Below are positions 29,091 through 35,732 of a stretch of DNA of 44,225 nucleotides, one piece after another. The DNA comes from JBGOUV01 sp041477815 (GTDB lineage Bacteria; Acidobacteriota; Terriglobia; Bryobacterales; JACQDG01): assembly GCA_041477815.1 (NCBI GenBank), contig JBGOUV010000006.1, positions 1 through 44,225 of the forward strand, given 5' to 3'. Below the pieces are notes generated by a model that was not told the DNA's origin, made no database searches, and saw only the letters and a program-made list of their open reading frames with translations. Each line of letters begins with the position of its first letter. Position 1 is the stretch's first letter. The position numbers and the translations under genes are program-made.

Positions 29091-29960
29091 TCATCCCCTT
29101 ACCAACTCACCGTACAAGTCCGGCCGCCGATCCCGGTAGAACTGCCACGTCCTCCGGACTTCGGCGATCAGGTCCAGGTCCAGATCGGCCGTCAGCACCT
29201 CGTCCTTATCCCGCGACGCCTGCGCCACCATCTGGCCCCGCGGATCGCAGAAATAGCTCGATCCGTAGAACTCGCCTATGTTCCAGGGGGCCTCGAAGCC
29301 CACGCGGTTGATCGCGCCCACGAAGTAACCGTTGGCCACCGCGTGCGCCGGCTGCTCCAGTTTCCACAGGTGCTCGCTCAAGCCCGCCACCGTGGCCGAC
29401 GGGTTGAACACGATCTCCGCGCCATTCAACCCCAGGGCCCGCGCGCCCTCCGGAAAGTGCCGGTCGTAGCAGATGTACACCCCCACCCGGGCCACCCCCA
29501 GATCGAACACCGGATACCCCAAGTTCCCCGGCCGGAAGTAAAACTTCTCCCAGAACCCCGGCGCCACGTGCGGAATATGGGTCTTGCGATACTTCCCCAG
29601 GTACTCCCCGGCAGCCCCAATCACCGCCGCCGTGTTGTAGAACACCCCCTCCTGCTCCTTCTCATAAATGGGCACAATCAGGGCCAGCCGGTGTTTCTTG
29701 GCCAGCCCCTGCATCAGCTTCACGGTCGGACCGTCCGGGATCTGCTCGGTGAAGTCGTACCACCGCGTTTCCTGCTCCGCGCAGAAGTACGGCCCGTAGA
29801 AGATCTCCTGCAGGCACACGATCCGGCTCCCGGCCTCCGCCGCCTGCCGGATATATTCCACGTGCTTGTCGATCATGTACTGCTTGACCTTCTCCAGGGG
29901 CCACTCCACCGCCCCCGCATAACCGGCTTGGATAAGCGAACAACGCACCGAACGAGGCAT
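29091..29960 (-). CDS. Carbon-nitrogen hydrolase (nitrilase superfamily; beta-ureidopropionase-like)
   Basis: A 289-residue amidase of the nitrilase superfamily. The catalytic triad is complete: Glu52 (CLQEIFYGPYF), Lys126 (KYRKTHIPH) and Cys164 (YICYDRHFPEGAR). The EIFYGPYFC, HIPHVAPGFWEKFYF and CYDRHFPE motifs point to the beta-ureidopropionase/N-carbamoylputrescine amidase branch, which hydrolyses N-carbamoyl compounds. It is cytoplasmic. It lies three bases after bcp in a Nudix-bcp-nitrilase unit. Pyrimidine catabolism would need partners not seen here, so the substrate is uncertain. Confidence 0.9.
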   Translation of the reverse strand: MPRSVRCSLIQAGYAGAVEWPLEKVKQYMIDKHVEYIRQAAEAGSRIVCLQEIFYGPYFCAEQETRWYDFTEQIPDGPTVKLMQGLAKKHRLALIVPIYEKEQEGVFYNTAAVIGAAGEYLGKYRKTHIPHVAPGFWEKFYFRPGNLGYPVFDLGVARVGVYICYDRHFPEGARALGLNGAEIVFNPSATVAGLSEHLWKLEQPAHAVANGYFVGAINRVGFEAPWNIGEFYGSSYFCDPRGQMVAQASRDKDEVLTADLDLDLIAEVRRTWQFYRDRRPDLYGELVRG

Positions 29961-29963
29961 AGT

Positions 29964-30410
29964 TCATTGTAGGCGTTTACTGCCGGACACGGCGGCCAGC
30001 ACCTCCCCCGCATGTCCCTTCACCTTGACCTTCTCCCACACGCCGGCAATCTTCCCCTTCTCATCGATCAGAAACGTGGTCCGCTCCACCCCCATGTACT
30101 TCCGCCCGTACATGGACTTCTCCTTCCACACCCCATAGGCCTCGACAATCTTCTTCTCGGCGTCGCTGACCAGCACAAACGGAAGTCCCAACTTCCCCCG
30201 AAACTTCTCGTGGGACGCCTCGCCATCCGGACTCACCCAGACCACCACGGCGCCCTTCTGTCCGAACGCCTGGTCGAGATCCCGAAACTCGCAGGCTTCC
30301 TGGGTACACCCGGGAGTATCGTCCTTCAGATAGAAGTACAGCACCACTTTGCTCCCCCGGAGCTCCCGTAGCTTGCCGAAATCCGGCGCCTTATCTCCGA
30401 CCTTCAACAT
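29964..30410 (-). CDS. bcp: Peroxiredoxin, Bcp/PrxQ type
   Basis: A 148-residue thiol peroxidase. The peroxidatic and resolving cysteines are close together in DDTPGCTQEACEFRD (Cys35 and Cys40), the Bcp/PrxQ arrangement, and reduction is by thioredoxin. KSMYGRKYMGVERTTFLID is typical of the family. It is odd at the N-terminus: between APDF and the GxKVVLYFY strand only seven residues remain (GKLRELR), where E. coli Bcp has about 16, so a hairpin of about nine residues is missing. ATG 30410 starts MLKVGDKAPDF as expected. It overlaps the Nudix gene by seven bases and is in the same operon. Confidence 0.9.
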   Translation of the reverse strand: MLKVGDKAPDFGKLRELRGSKVVLYFYLKDDTPGCTQEACEFRDLDQAFGQKGAVVVWVSPDGEASHEKFRGKLGLPFVLVSDAEKKIVEAYGVWKEKSMYGRKYMGVERTTFLIDEKGKIAGVWEKVKVKGHAGEVLAAVSGSKRLQ

Positions 30411-30964
30411 ATTCCCAGCCTCCTCAATGGCTCTCGGGCAATCCCCAACGCCGCCAGTCCCATGCCGTCCCGAAACTCCCCCCGCTGGATCATCCGCTCC
30501 AGTTCCCTCCACCCGACCTCGTGAACGGTCAGGCTTTCGGTGTCCTCCAGCTCCTGCCTCCCCGGGTGCAGCCCGGTGGCCAGGAATACGTGGCTAATCT
30601 CGCTCGACAGACCACAGTACACCACAAAATCCCCCACCTTCCGCACCCGTCCGGCCCGCCAGCCGGTCTCTTCCTCCAGTTCCTTCCGCGCCGCCCGAGC
30701 CGGCGTCTGCTTCCCCGTCCCCCCTCCCGGCAACTCGTAGTTCCAGCCGTTTGTGGGGTACCGGTACTGCCGTATTATCACCAACTTCCCCCCCGGCGTC
30801 ACCGCCACCACCTGTACCGAGGGCGCCGCCACAATGAAGCTGTAGGTGACCTCGCGGCCCGTCCCCCGGAGCTTCAGGTGGTGCTCTTCCACGCTCAGCC
30901 AAGGCGTTCGATAGGCCTCTCGCCGGCTCACGCGAAGCATCGGTGGCCTGTTCTCGCGCCGCAT
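30404..30964 (-). CDS. Nudix hydrolase (ADP-ribose pyrophosphatase-like)
   Basis: A 186-residue Nudix enzyme. The Nudix box GGGTGKQTPARAARKELEEE (followed by TGW) fits G-x5-E/Q-x7-R-E-x-x-E-E-x-G with the expected metal-binding glutamates. The preceding strand VIIRQYRYPTNGWNYELPGG is the ADP-ribose pyrophosphatase signature, so ADP-ribose or another nucleoside diphosphate sugar is the likely substrate. The start at 30964 follows a purine-rich GGAAGGGAGG; a second ATG eight codons in is possible. It is the first gene of the Nudix-bcp-nitrilase unit. Confidence 0.88.
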   Translation of the reverse strand: MRRENRPPMLRVSRREAYRTPWLSVEEHHLKLRGTGREVTYSFIVAAPSVQVVAVTPGGKLVIIRQYRYPTNGWNYELPGGGTGKQTPARAARKELEEETGWRAGRVRKVGDFVVYCGLSSEISHVFLATGLHPGRQELEDTESLTVHEVGWRELERMIQRGEFRDGMGLAALGIAREPLRRLGIC

Positions 30965-31049
30965 CCGCCTCCCTTCCGCCTCCAGTTTCCCTTTTATTTT
31001 GTGAGGAAAAGCTATACTATGGTTACTTTAGCCTACTGGAGTTCAAGCC

Positions 31050-31613
31050 ATGTGGGGAAAGAAAGACAGCACTCCGCCGGCGCCGCCGCCTCGACCGGCC
31101 GCGCCGCCGGCAAGTTCCGCTCAGGAGGTCACACCTGTGGCATCGTCACCGACTCCGCGAACCATTGAGCCGGACCGTACCCCGTCCCGCTCCGGCCAGG
31201 CCCACATCGGCAAGTCCGTCGTGGTGAAAGGCGAGATCTCCGGCAGCGAAGATCTCTACGTTGACGGCGAAGTGCGGGGCTCTATCGAGCTTCGCGACCA
31301 CGGCCTGACGGTGGGACCCAACGGCAAGGTCGACGCCAACGTCATTGCCCGTGAGATTGTCGTTCACGGCACCCTCAACGGCAACGTCCAGGCCGCCGAC
31401 AAGATCGAAATCCGCAAGACCGGCTCTATCCTCGGCGACCTCACCACCGCCCGCATCATCATCGAGGACGGCGCTTACTTCAAGGGAAGCATCGATATAC
31501 TAAAGCCGGGACACAAGGCCGACCCGCACCTGCGGCCCGTCCCGGGGTCCGCCAAGAGCTCCACGCAGCCCACCCTCCAGATGGCTGCTGCCGCCGAGCC
31601 GGGCAAGGGTTAG
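31050..31613 (+). CDS. Bactofilin (polymer-forming cytoskeletal protein)
   Basis: A 187-residue bactofilin. The central right-handed beta-helix core (about residues 53-155) is made of regular turns: AHIGKSVVVKGEISGSEDLY, VDGEVRGSIELRDHGLTVGP, NGKVDANVIAREIVVHGTLN and GNVQAADKIEIRKTGSILGD. It is flanked by disordered P/A/S-rich tails, the usual layout. Bactofilins self-assemble without nucleotide and scaffold cell-shape or polysaccharide enzymes at the membrane. TATACT (31013-31018) is a plausible -10 element upstream. It is followed nine bases later by a methyltransferase-like gene, probably in one operon. Confidence 0.93.
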   Translation: MWGKKDSTPPAPPPRPAAPPASSAQEVTPVASSPTPRTIEPDRTPSRSGQAHIGKSVVVKGEISGSEDLYVDGEVRGSIELRDHGLTVGPNGKVDANVIAREIVVHGTLNGNVQAADKIEIRKTGSILGDLTTARIIIEDGAYFKGSIDILKPGHKADPHLRPVPGSAKSSTQPTLQMAAAAEPGKG

Positions 31614-31622
31614 GAAGCTGTT

Positions 31623-32315
31623 TTGCTGGGCGAGAAGCTACGCAACCTGTTTCGATCTGCCGACCCGCCTCCCACCAACGGAACGGGCCACTATTCCCCC
31701 GTGCCTGCTTCCGCCCCGCCGGCCCGCAACTCCCGCTCCCCGGAGGCCGACCGCGCCTCGAACGGCCTAAGGCAGTTCTTCGAAGCCGTCCGCGGCTCAC
31801 GGCTCCAGATCCTCGACCTGGGCGGCGCCTGTCAGGCCAATGTAAACTTCATCACCTCCCAGGGCCACAAACTCTACAGCGAGGACTTGCTGGTCTGCAT
31901 GGAGCGCCTGCTGTCTCAGACCCGTGACCCGGCCGCCCGCGCGGCGCTCTGCCACCGCTTCCTTCACGAGACCCTCGATTTCCCCGATCAGCAATTCGAC
32001 GGCGTCCTGGTCTGGGACACCCTGGAGTTCCTCGATGAGGAGATCCTCGCCGCGGTGGTCAGCCGCTTCCAGACCATCGTCAAGCCCGGTGGCGTGCTGC
32101 TGACTTTCTTCCACACCCAGTCCAAAGGCCAGAGCGTCCCCATCTTCCGTTACCAGATCCAGACGCCTGACAGCCTCCGCCTGCATCTCCGTTTCGACAG
32201 GCCGCTCCCGCGCGCGTTCAATAACCGCCACCTCGAACGCATCTTCTCCCAATTCCGCTCCGTCAAGTTCTTCCTGGCCAAAGACGGCCTCCGCGAAGTC
32301 ATCGTCACCCGCTAG
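31623..32315 (+). CDS. Class I SAM methyltransferase-like protein
   Basis: A 230-residue protein with the Rossmann-type methyltransferase order: LQILDLGGACQANVNFI (motif I, near residue 61, degenerate because D-x-G-x-G becomes DLGGA), FDGVLVWDTLEFLDEEILAA (motif IV region) and VKPGGVLLTFFHT (motif V-VI strand). A disordered N-terminal tail of about 45 residues (PPTNGTGHYSP and similar) precedes it. The start is TTG 31623 with GGAAG just upstream. It probably forms one transcript with the bactofilin gene; the substrate is unknown. Loss of the full glycine motif could mean weak or lost cofactor binding. Confidence 0.78.
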   Translation: MLGEKLRNLFRSADPPPTNGTGHYSPVPASAPPARNSRSPEADRASNGLRQFFEAVRGSRLQILDLGGACQANVNFITSQGHKLYSEDLLVCMERLLSQTRDPAARAALCHRFLHETLDFPDQQFDGVLVWDTLEFLDEEILAAVVSRFQTIVKPGGVLLTFFHTQSKGQSVPIFRYQIQTPDSLRLHLRFDRPLPRAFNNRHLERIFSQFRSVKFFLAKDGLREVIVTR

Positions 32316-32330
32316 GCTAGAATAAAAGGA

Positions 32331-33266
32331 GTGCGCTCCCTGCTCGCCCTCCTGGTCGCCGCCCCCCTCGTCTCCGGCGCTACCCCCGACCACCGCCAGA
32401 CCGCCGACAATCACTTCTTCAACCTGGAATACGAGGCGGCCATCCAGGACTACACCAAGCTGATCGAGCAGAACCCCAACGACGCCATGGCCTACAATGG
32501 CCTGGCCTCCGCCCAGCTCTACCAGGAACTGTACCGCCTGGGCCTGCTCGAATCGAGCGCCCTGCGCGGCGACAACCAGTTCCTGCGCCAGCAACGTCCC
32601 ACTCCCGACCCGCAAGCCAAGGTCCGCTTTGAGGAGACCCTGGTCCGCGGCCGCCGGGTCGCTGAAGCGCTCCTCGCCCGCGACCGCCCGAACGCCCTCT
32701 ACGCCCTGGGCACCAACTATGCTCTCCGCGGCAACTACGAGTTCATGGTGGACAAGTCCTGGTTCTCCGCCCTGCGCAACGGGTCCAAGGCCCGCGACTA
32801 CTGTGAGCAGCTTCGCAAGCTCAACCCCCACTTCGTCGACGCCTACCTCGTACTGGGTATCCACGAATACGTGCTGGGCAGTCTCCCCCTCCCGGTGAAG
32901 GTGCTGGCCGCCCTGGGAGGCATGCGCGGCAGCAAAGAGAAGGGGCAAGTCTGGGTCAGCCGCGTGGCCACGGAAGGCCGCTTGGCCCGTAACGAAGCCC
33001 GCATCCTGCTGGCCCTCCTCTACCGCCGCGAAAGACGCCCCCTCGACGCGGCCCGGCTGCTGGAGGGCCTCCTCATCGATTTCCCCCGTAATTACGTGCT
33101 GGGCCTCGAGCTCGCCTCCATGTACCTCGACGCCGGCCAAGGGGACCGCGCGCTGGCCACGTTCAAGGACCTCCTCCGCAAGGCCGAGGAGAACTCCCCT
33201 GGTTATGACCGCCTCCCCCGCGAAGCGGTCAAGCGCAAGATTGAAAGGCTGCAAAGCGGCTCATGA
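32331..33266 (+). CDS. Exported TPR-repeat protein
   Basis: A 311-residue protein with an N-terminal signal peptide (RSLLALLVAAPLVSGATP). Helix-turn-helix repeats typical of tetratricopeptides follow: ADNHFFNLEYEAAIQDYTKL, IEQNPNDAMAYNGLAS, NPHFVDAYLVLGIHEYVLGS and NYVLGLELASMYLDAGQGDR. Such proteins act as scaffolds for complexes, often in the periplasm. The start is GTG 32331 with AAAGGA directly before it, a shorter than usual spacing. The stop overlaps the start of the next small gene by ATGA. It is likely in the bactofilin operon, so a link to cell-envelope organisation is plausible. Confidence 0.82.
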   Translation: MRSLLALLVAAPLVSGATPDHRQTADNHFFNLEYEAAIQDYTKLIEQNPNDAMAYNGLASAQLYQELYRLGLLESSALRGDNQFLRQQRPTPDPQAKVRFEETLVRGRRVAEALLARDRPNALYALGTNYALRGNYEFMVDKSWFSALRNGSKARDYCEQLRKLNPHFVDAYLVLGIHEYVLGSLPLPVKVLAALGGMRGSKEKGQVWVSRVATEGRLARNEARILLALLYRRERRPLDAARLLEGLLIDFPRNYVLGLELASMYLDAGQGDRALATFKDLLRKAEENSPGYDRLPREAVKRKIERLQSGS

Positions 33267-33496
33267 CCAAGGTTCTCATTCGCTTCCAGCTCCAATCGCC
33301 GCTCACGGACGCCCACCTGGCCCAGCTCGCCGGCCTGCGCGGCGTCTACGGCCTCCTTCATTGCGAATTCGACCGGGAGGCCTGCACCTGCGCGGTGGAA
33401 TATGACGCCACGCGGCTGCGTCCGGCGGAAGTCGGAGCGCTCCTGCGTCGTCACGGCATTCCGGTCCTACCCAGCCAGATGCTTTCTATTGGTTGA
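33263..33496 (+). CDS. Small ferredoxin-like-fold (HMA-like) hypothetical protein
   Basis: A 77-residue protein that begins MTKVLIRFQLQSPLTDAHLA and continues with GLRGVYGLLHCEFDREACTC, then AVEYDATRLRPAEVGALLRR. The beta-alpha-beta-beta-alpha-beta order resembles heavy-metal-associated domains, but the CxxC metal motif is absent; two cysteines (CTC) lie in a strand instead. The ATG overlaps the TGA of the TPR gene (ATGA). A function is not assigned; metal binding is possible but unsupported. Confidence 0.65.
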   Translation: MTKVLIRFQLQSPLTDAHLAQLAGLRGVYGLLHCEFDREACTCAVEYDATRLRPAEVGALLRRHGIPVLPSQMLSIG

Positions 33497-33677
33497 CGTC
33501 ATCCGACCGACCGCAGGGGGTCACCTGACCAAATACGGACGGTTTCACCGTGGGAGCCCGGCGCGTGGGCTTCAGATCTGGCGTGCATCCTGATGCTTGA
33601 GGGGCCTCCATGGGGCGACTCGCAGCTTACTATGAACGGCTATTGACGTGCCCCCTGGTAAGACGAGGTCAACGATT

Positions 33678-33971
33678 ATGAAACGGTTTCTAATTCTAAG
33701 CGGCTTGTTGCTGAGCACCACCCTTTTCATTGCCCCGGTGGCGGCCAGAGCTGACGACAGGCGGATTCAAGAGAGGCGGTATTACGATCGCCAGGGCCGC
33801 GACTATCACAGCTGGAACGACCAGGAAGATCGCGCTTACCGTGCTTACCTGATGGAGCAGCGCCGGCAGTACGTTCAGTTCTCAAGAGCGAAACGTAACC
33901 ACCGGACGGAGTACTACAGGTGGCGCCATAGTCACCCGGATTCCTCGCTTTTCAGGATTGAGATCCGGTAG
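33678..33971 (+). CDS. Small secreted protein, 97 aa
   Basis: Begins with a Sec signal peptide (MKRFLILSGLLLSTTLFIAP, cleavage near the ARA|DD junction at residue 25). The mature part is rich in Tyr and Arg: YYDRQGRDYHSWNDQEDRAY, RAYLMEQRRQYVQFS and EYYRWRHSHPD. Proteins with this DYHxWNxxEDRAYRxYL pattern are frequent in acidobacteria, but no function is known to me. ATG 33678 is chosen because the signal peptide starts there; GAGG lies nine bases upstream. The 181-bp gap before it holds no other gene that I can see. Confidence 0.7.
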   Translation: MKRFLILSGLLLSTTLFIAPVAARADDRRIQERRYYDRQGRDYHSWNDQEDRAYRAYLMEQRRQYVQFSRAKRNHRTEYYRWRHSHPDSSLFRIEIR

Positions 33972-34003
33972 GCTATCCGGCTTGGCGCGAATGTTAGTTT
34001 GCT

Positions 34004-34025
34004 GCGCCGGCAATCCTGCCGGCGC
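34004..34025 (+). terminator. Hairpin GCGCCGGC / GCCGGCGC
   Basis: A perfect 8-bp stem with a 6-nt loop, 32 bp after the stop of the small secreted protein. No U-tract follows, so it may be a weak terminator or simply a structured element. Confidence 0.45.
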
Positions 34026-34319
34026 CGGGGAAGAGCGAGGCGCCCGACACGGAACCGCGCGCGTCAGCAAGCGGTCTCGACCATTGTCGACACCTTCCCT
34101 CAAGAGTGCAACTTGTTACAGGCACGCCCATGGTTACGTGCTGTTGATCGCGTCCACCAGCTACGAGCGGCCGCCGCGGTGAATTGCAGTTTCCAAAATC
34201 CGGCATTCCGCTTCGACCGTTTCCTCAACAGGCTCTCGGAAGCCGAGGGTGTGGTACCCGCCCAGGACCTCGTGGGTCTTGCCGGCGTCGCCCCCCTATC
34301 CCGTGCTCCCCCCGGCGGC
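34026..34319. other. Intergenic stretch without a recognisable gene
   Basis: About 290 bp with no convincing coding frame. It contains GAACCGCGCGCGTCAGCAAGC (within 34051-34071), a type of sequence I associate with dispersed repeats in acidobacterial genomes, but a genome-wide count would be needed to confirm that. Confidence 0.3.
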
Positions 34320-34347
34320 TGACCGCCCGGCTCCCCCTGCTACAATG
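34320..34347 (+). promoter_or_regulatory. Promoter of tRNA-Sec
   Basis: TTGACC (34320-34325), a 16-bp spacer and TACAAT (34342-34347). The predicted start is at or next to the tRNA 5' end (34354), so selC has its own strong sigma70-type promoter. Confidence 0.7.
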
Positions 34348-34353
34348 CCTCCG

Positions 34354-34447
34354 GAAGCCAGTCTTGGCCGGTGCTGGGCCCGGACTTCAAATCCGGCGTT
34401 TGTCGCTCCGCGGCAAAGGTGGGTTCGACTCCCACTGGCTTCCGCCA
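34354..34447 (+). tRNA. selC: tRNA-Sec (anticodon TCA)
   Basis: 94 nt. An 8-bp acceptor stem (GGAAGCCA with TGGCTTCC), discriminator G and encoded CCA. The anticodon stem CCGGA/TCCGG encloses CTTCAAA with anticodon TCA (34387-34389), reading UGA. A long variable arm (GTCGCTCCGCGGC region) and the T arm GTGGG/CCCAC follow, all standard for bacterial tRNA-Sec. It implies that the organism makes selenoproteins; selA, selB and selD are not in this window. Confidence 0.95.
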
Positions 34448-34638
34448 AATAGTCGGCTCGCTGGCGGTTCCGCAGGAGTCCTGGCTTGGCCGGGACGCTC
34501 CCCCTACATGGCTCCGGAACAGTTACAGAGGACGTGCGGGTTTCCGGTCCGCGATGATGGCTGAGTATAGGCGGGCCCGGGGGACAAGTCCAGTAGACTA
34601 AGAGTCCGGACCTCCATTAGAAGAGAAAAAAAGAGAGC
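34448..34638. other. Intergenic stretch without a recognisable gene
   Basis: 190 bp between selC and the small-RNA promoter. Several short complementary segments are present, but there is no convincing frame or tRNA-like fold. Confidence 0.3.
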
Positions 34639-34667
34639 TTGAACTTTCTTGAAAAGTAGTTTAAGAT
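34639..34667 (+). promoter_or_regulatory. Sigma70-type promoter upstream of candidate sRNA
   Basis: TTGAAC (34639-34644), exactly 17 bp, then TAAGAT (34662-34667). The spacing is ideal and the predicted start is around 34674. Confidence 0.6.
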
Positions 34668-34673
34668 GGTAAT

Positions 34674-34821
34674 CGCGTGACACAATTTATCCAATTCGGG
34701 AGCGAAGTCAAGGGTACGCAGAGGCGCATGAATCAGGATGCGCGCGCGGTGACCTAACCGTCTTGGAATAACATACCGGTTTCAAGAAGGGGCGGCCACT
34801 AAAAATGGCCGCCCCTTTTTT
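34674..34821 (+). ncRNA. Candidate small RNA bounded by promoter and terminator
   Basis: About 148 nt between a 17-bp-spaced promoter and a strong intrinsic terminator, with no substantial gene inside. It contains a perfect hairpin GCGCAT-GAATCAGG-ATGCGC (34724-34743). A 26-codon frame beginning GTG near 34678 exists but has no ribosome binding site. I do not match it to a known RNA family (6S, RNase P, SRP RNA were considered). It lies just upstream of the tRNA array. Confidence 0.45.
34789..34821 (+). terminator. Intrinsic terminator
   Basis: GGGGCGGCCA (34789-34798), loop CTAAAAA, TGGCCGCCCC (34806-34815), then six T. A textbook Rho-independent terminator, the strongest in the window. Confidence 0.9.
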
Positions 34822-34927
34822 GTTTTTACCGGGAATTTGAGTCATCTTGTCTGACTTGTTTTCGGTCGGAAACGAGACAGGAGAGGTGTATCTCCGAGCA
34901 GATCTTTGACAATTGCATAAGCATTTG

Positions 34928-35001
34928 GCGGGCGTGGTATATAGGGTGTGCCCTGGGCTTCCAACCCGGAGAAGAGATTTCGATTATCTCCGCCCGCTCC
35001 A
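34928..35001 (+). tRNA. tRNA-Gly (anticodon TCC)
   Basis: First unit of the array. Acceptor GCGGGCG/CGCCCGC, discriminator T, encoded CCA. Anticodon stem CTGGG/CCCGG with loop CTTCCAA; T arm GAGAT-TTCGATT-ATCTC. TTGACA at 34906-34911 is too close to the 5' end to serve this gene. Confidence 0.9.
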
Positions 35002-35014
35002 AAGTCTCCGCGGG

Positions 35015-35063
35015 GGTGTGGCCTATTGGTGGGACATCGGATCGCCGGTCCGGCACGCCGCCA
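35015..35063 (+). tRNA. Shortened tRNA-like unit 1 (49 nt, no T arm)
   Basis: GGTGTG (35015-35020) pairs with CACGCC (35054-35059), followed by G and encoded CCA. Between them are a D-loop-like segment (TATTGGTGGGA) and a hairpin CGGA-TCGCCGG-TCCG whose loop would present GCC (Gly). The T arm is absent. Either a decayed tRNA or a minimal one. Confidence 0.4.
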
Positions 35064-35069
35064 TCACGA

Positions 35070-35144
35070 GCCCTGTAAGCATACAAGGCGATGCGCCGGA
35101 CCCGTAATCCGGATAAGCCAGTTCGAATCTGGCACGGGGCTCCA
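35070..35144 (+). tRNA. tRNA-Thr (anticodon CGT)
   Basis: Acceptor GCCCTGT/ACGGGGC, discriminator T, CCA. D stem GCAT/ATGC, anticodon stem CCGGA/TCCGG with loop CCCGTAA, T arm CCAG-TTCGAAT-CTGG. Position 33 is C instead of the near-universal U. Confidence 0.88.
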
Positions 35145-35156
35145 CTCCAGTTTCGA

Positions 35157-35231
35157 TGCGGGCAAGTGAACCGGTGTCATGCTGGCCTCATAAGCCATGC
35201 GAGTGGCGTTCAACTCGCCAGCCCGCAACCA
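35157..35231 (+). tRNA. tRNA-Met/Ile2-type (anticodon CAT)
   Basis: Acceptor TGCGGGC/GCCCGCA, discriminator A, CCA. Anticodon loop CTCATAA; the outermost anticodon-stem pair is mismatched (C-T). T arm TGGCG-TTCAACT-CGCCA. The fully paired acceptor speaks against the initiator; elongator Met or Ile2 (lysidine) cannot be separated by eye. Confidence 0.85.
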
Positions 35232-35239
35232 ATTTAAAC

Positions 35240-35313
35240 GGGGGAGTCGTTCAACGGCAGGATCGCCGGCCCGCAACCGGCGGATGAGGGTTCAACTCCC
35301 TCCTCTTCCACCA
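35240..35313 (+). tRNA. tRNA-Ala (anticodon CGC)
   Basis: Acceptor GGGGGAG/CTCTTCC includes G3:U70, the alanine identity pair; discriminator A, CCA. Anticodon stem GCCGG/CCGGC with loop CCCGCAA; T arm GAGGG-TTCAACT-CCCTC. C33 replaces U33. Confidence 0.88.
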
Positions 35314-35318
35314 AATTC

Positions 35319-35359
35319 GCCAGGAAGGCCGTTGCGTTCGACTCGTGCTCCTGGCGCCA
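35319..35359 (+). tRNA. Shortened tRNA-like unit 2 (41 nt, acceptor plus T arm only)
   Basis: Perfect 7-bp acceptor GCCAGGA/TCCTGGC, discriminator G, encoded CCA. Inside is only a T-arm-like hairpin TGCG-TTCGACT-CGTG; D and anticodon arms are absent. It is in effect a tRNA minihelix. Confidence 0.5.
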
Positions 35360-35362
35360 AGT

Positions 35363-35401
35363 GTGATCGTGGCCGAGTGGCCTAGGCGTGCGTCACCACC
35401 A
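35363..35401 (+). tRNA. Shortened tRNA-like unit 3 (39 nt, D-arm type)
   Basis: GTGA (35363-35366) pairs with TCAC (35393-35396), followed by CA and CCA. The interior TGGCCGAGTGGCCTAGGCG is a good D-arm sequence. Anticodon and T arms are absent. The acceptor is short and the CCA spacing is one base off, so this is the weakest of the four. Confidence 0.35.
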
Positions 35402-35406
35402 TCCGG

Positions 35407-35482
35407 GCGGGCGTAGTTCAAGTGGACAGAGCGCCGGTGTCCTAAACCGGGAATTCGGGTTCGATTCCCGACGCCCGCTCCA
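35407..35482 (+). tRNA. tRNA-Arg (anticodon CCT)
   Basis: Acceptor GCGGGCG/CGCCCGC, discriminator T, CCA. Anticodon stem CCGGT/ACCGG with loop GTCCTAA (G at position 32 is unusual); T arm TCGGG-TTCGATT-CCCGA. Confidence 0.9.
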
Positions 35483-35485
35483 GCA

Positions 35486-35561
35486 CGGTCCATCGTCCAA
35501 CGGGATAGGGCACAGGTTTCCGAAGCCTGAGATTCCGGTTCGAGTCCGGATGGGCCGACCA
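35486..35561 (+). tRNA. tRNA-Arg (anticodon CCG)
   Basis: Acceptor CGGTCCA/TGGGCCG, discriminator A, CCA. Anticodon stem CAGGT/GCCTG with loop TTCCGAA; T arm TCCGG-TTCGAGT-CCGGA. The C1-G72 pair is unusual outside initiator-like or Pro/Gln tRNAs. Confidence 0.88.
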
Positions 35562-35568
35562 AGTTTTT

Positions 35569-35645
35569 TCCGGGGTAGCCAAGCTGGAAAGGCGCCGCAC
35601 TGTTCCTGCGGCCACGCGCAGGTTCGAATCCTGCCCCCGGAGCCA
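35569..35645 (+). tRNA. tRNA-Asn (anticodon GTT)
   Basis: Acceptor TCCGGGG/CCCCGGA, discriminator G, CCA. Anticodon stem CCGCA/TGCGG with loop CTGTTCC; T arm GCAGG-TTCGAAT-CCTGC. The next tRNA begins one base after its CCA. Confidence 0.9.
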
Positions 35646-35646
35646 T

Positions 35647-35723
35647 GCGGGGTTAACTCAGACCGGTAGAGTGCCGCTCCTACAAAGCGGAAGCCCCTGG
35701 TTCGACCCCAGGACCCCGCACCA
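35647..35723 (+). tRNA. tRNA-Val (anticodon TAC)
   Basis: Acceptor GCGGGGT/ACCCCGC, discriminator A, CCA. Anticodon stem CCGCT/AGCGG with loop CCTACAA; T arm CCTGG-TTCGACC-CCAGG. C33 replaces U33. Confidence 0.88.
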
Positions 35724-35732
35724 GGTTTTGTC

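Noticed and set aside
28797..29972. 391-codon plus-strand frame across the decayed HicBA and nitrilase genes
   Set aside because: It is antisense to the nitrilase gene with catalytic triad and to both HicBA remnants; no family features.
31797..33254. 485-codon minus-strand frame opposite the methyltransferase-like and TPR genes
   Set aside because: A repetitive V/E/G/L composition mirrors plus-strand codons; no motifs and no start signals.
34906..34934. TTGACA at 34906-34911 as the promoter of the tRNA array
   Set aside because: The matching -10 position would fall inside tRNA-Gly; the true array promoter is not resolved.
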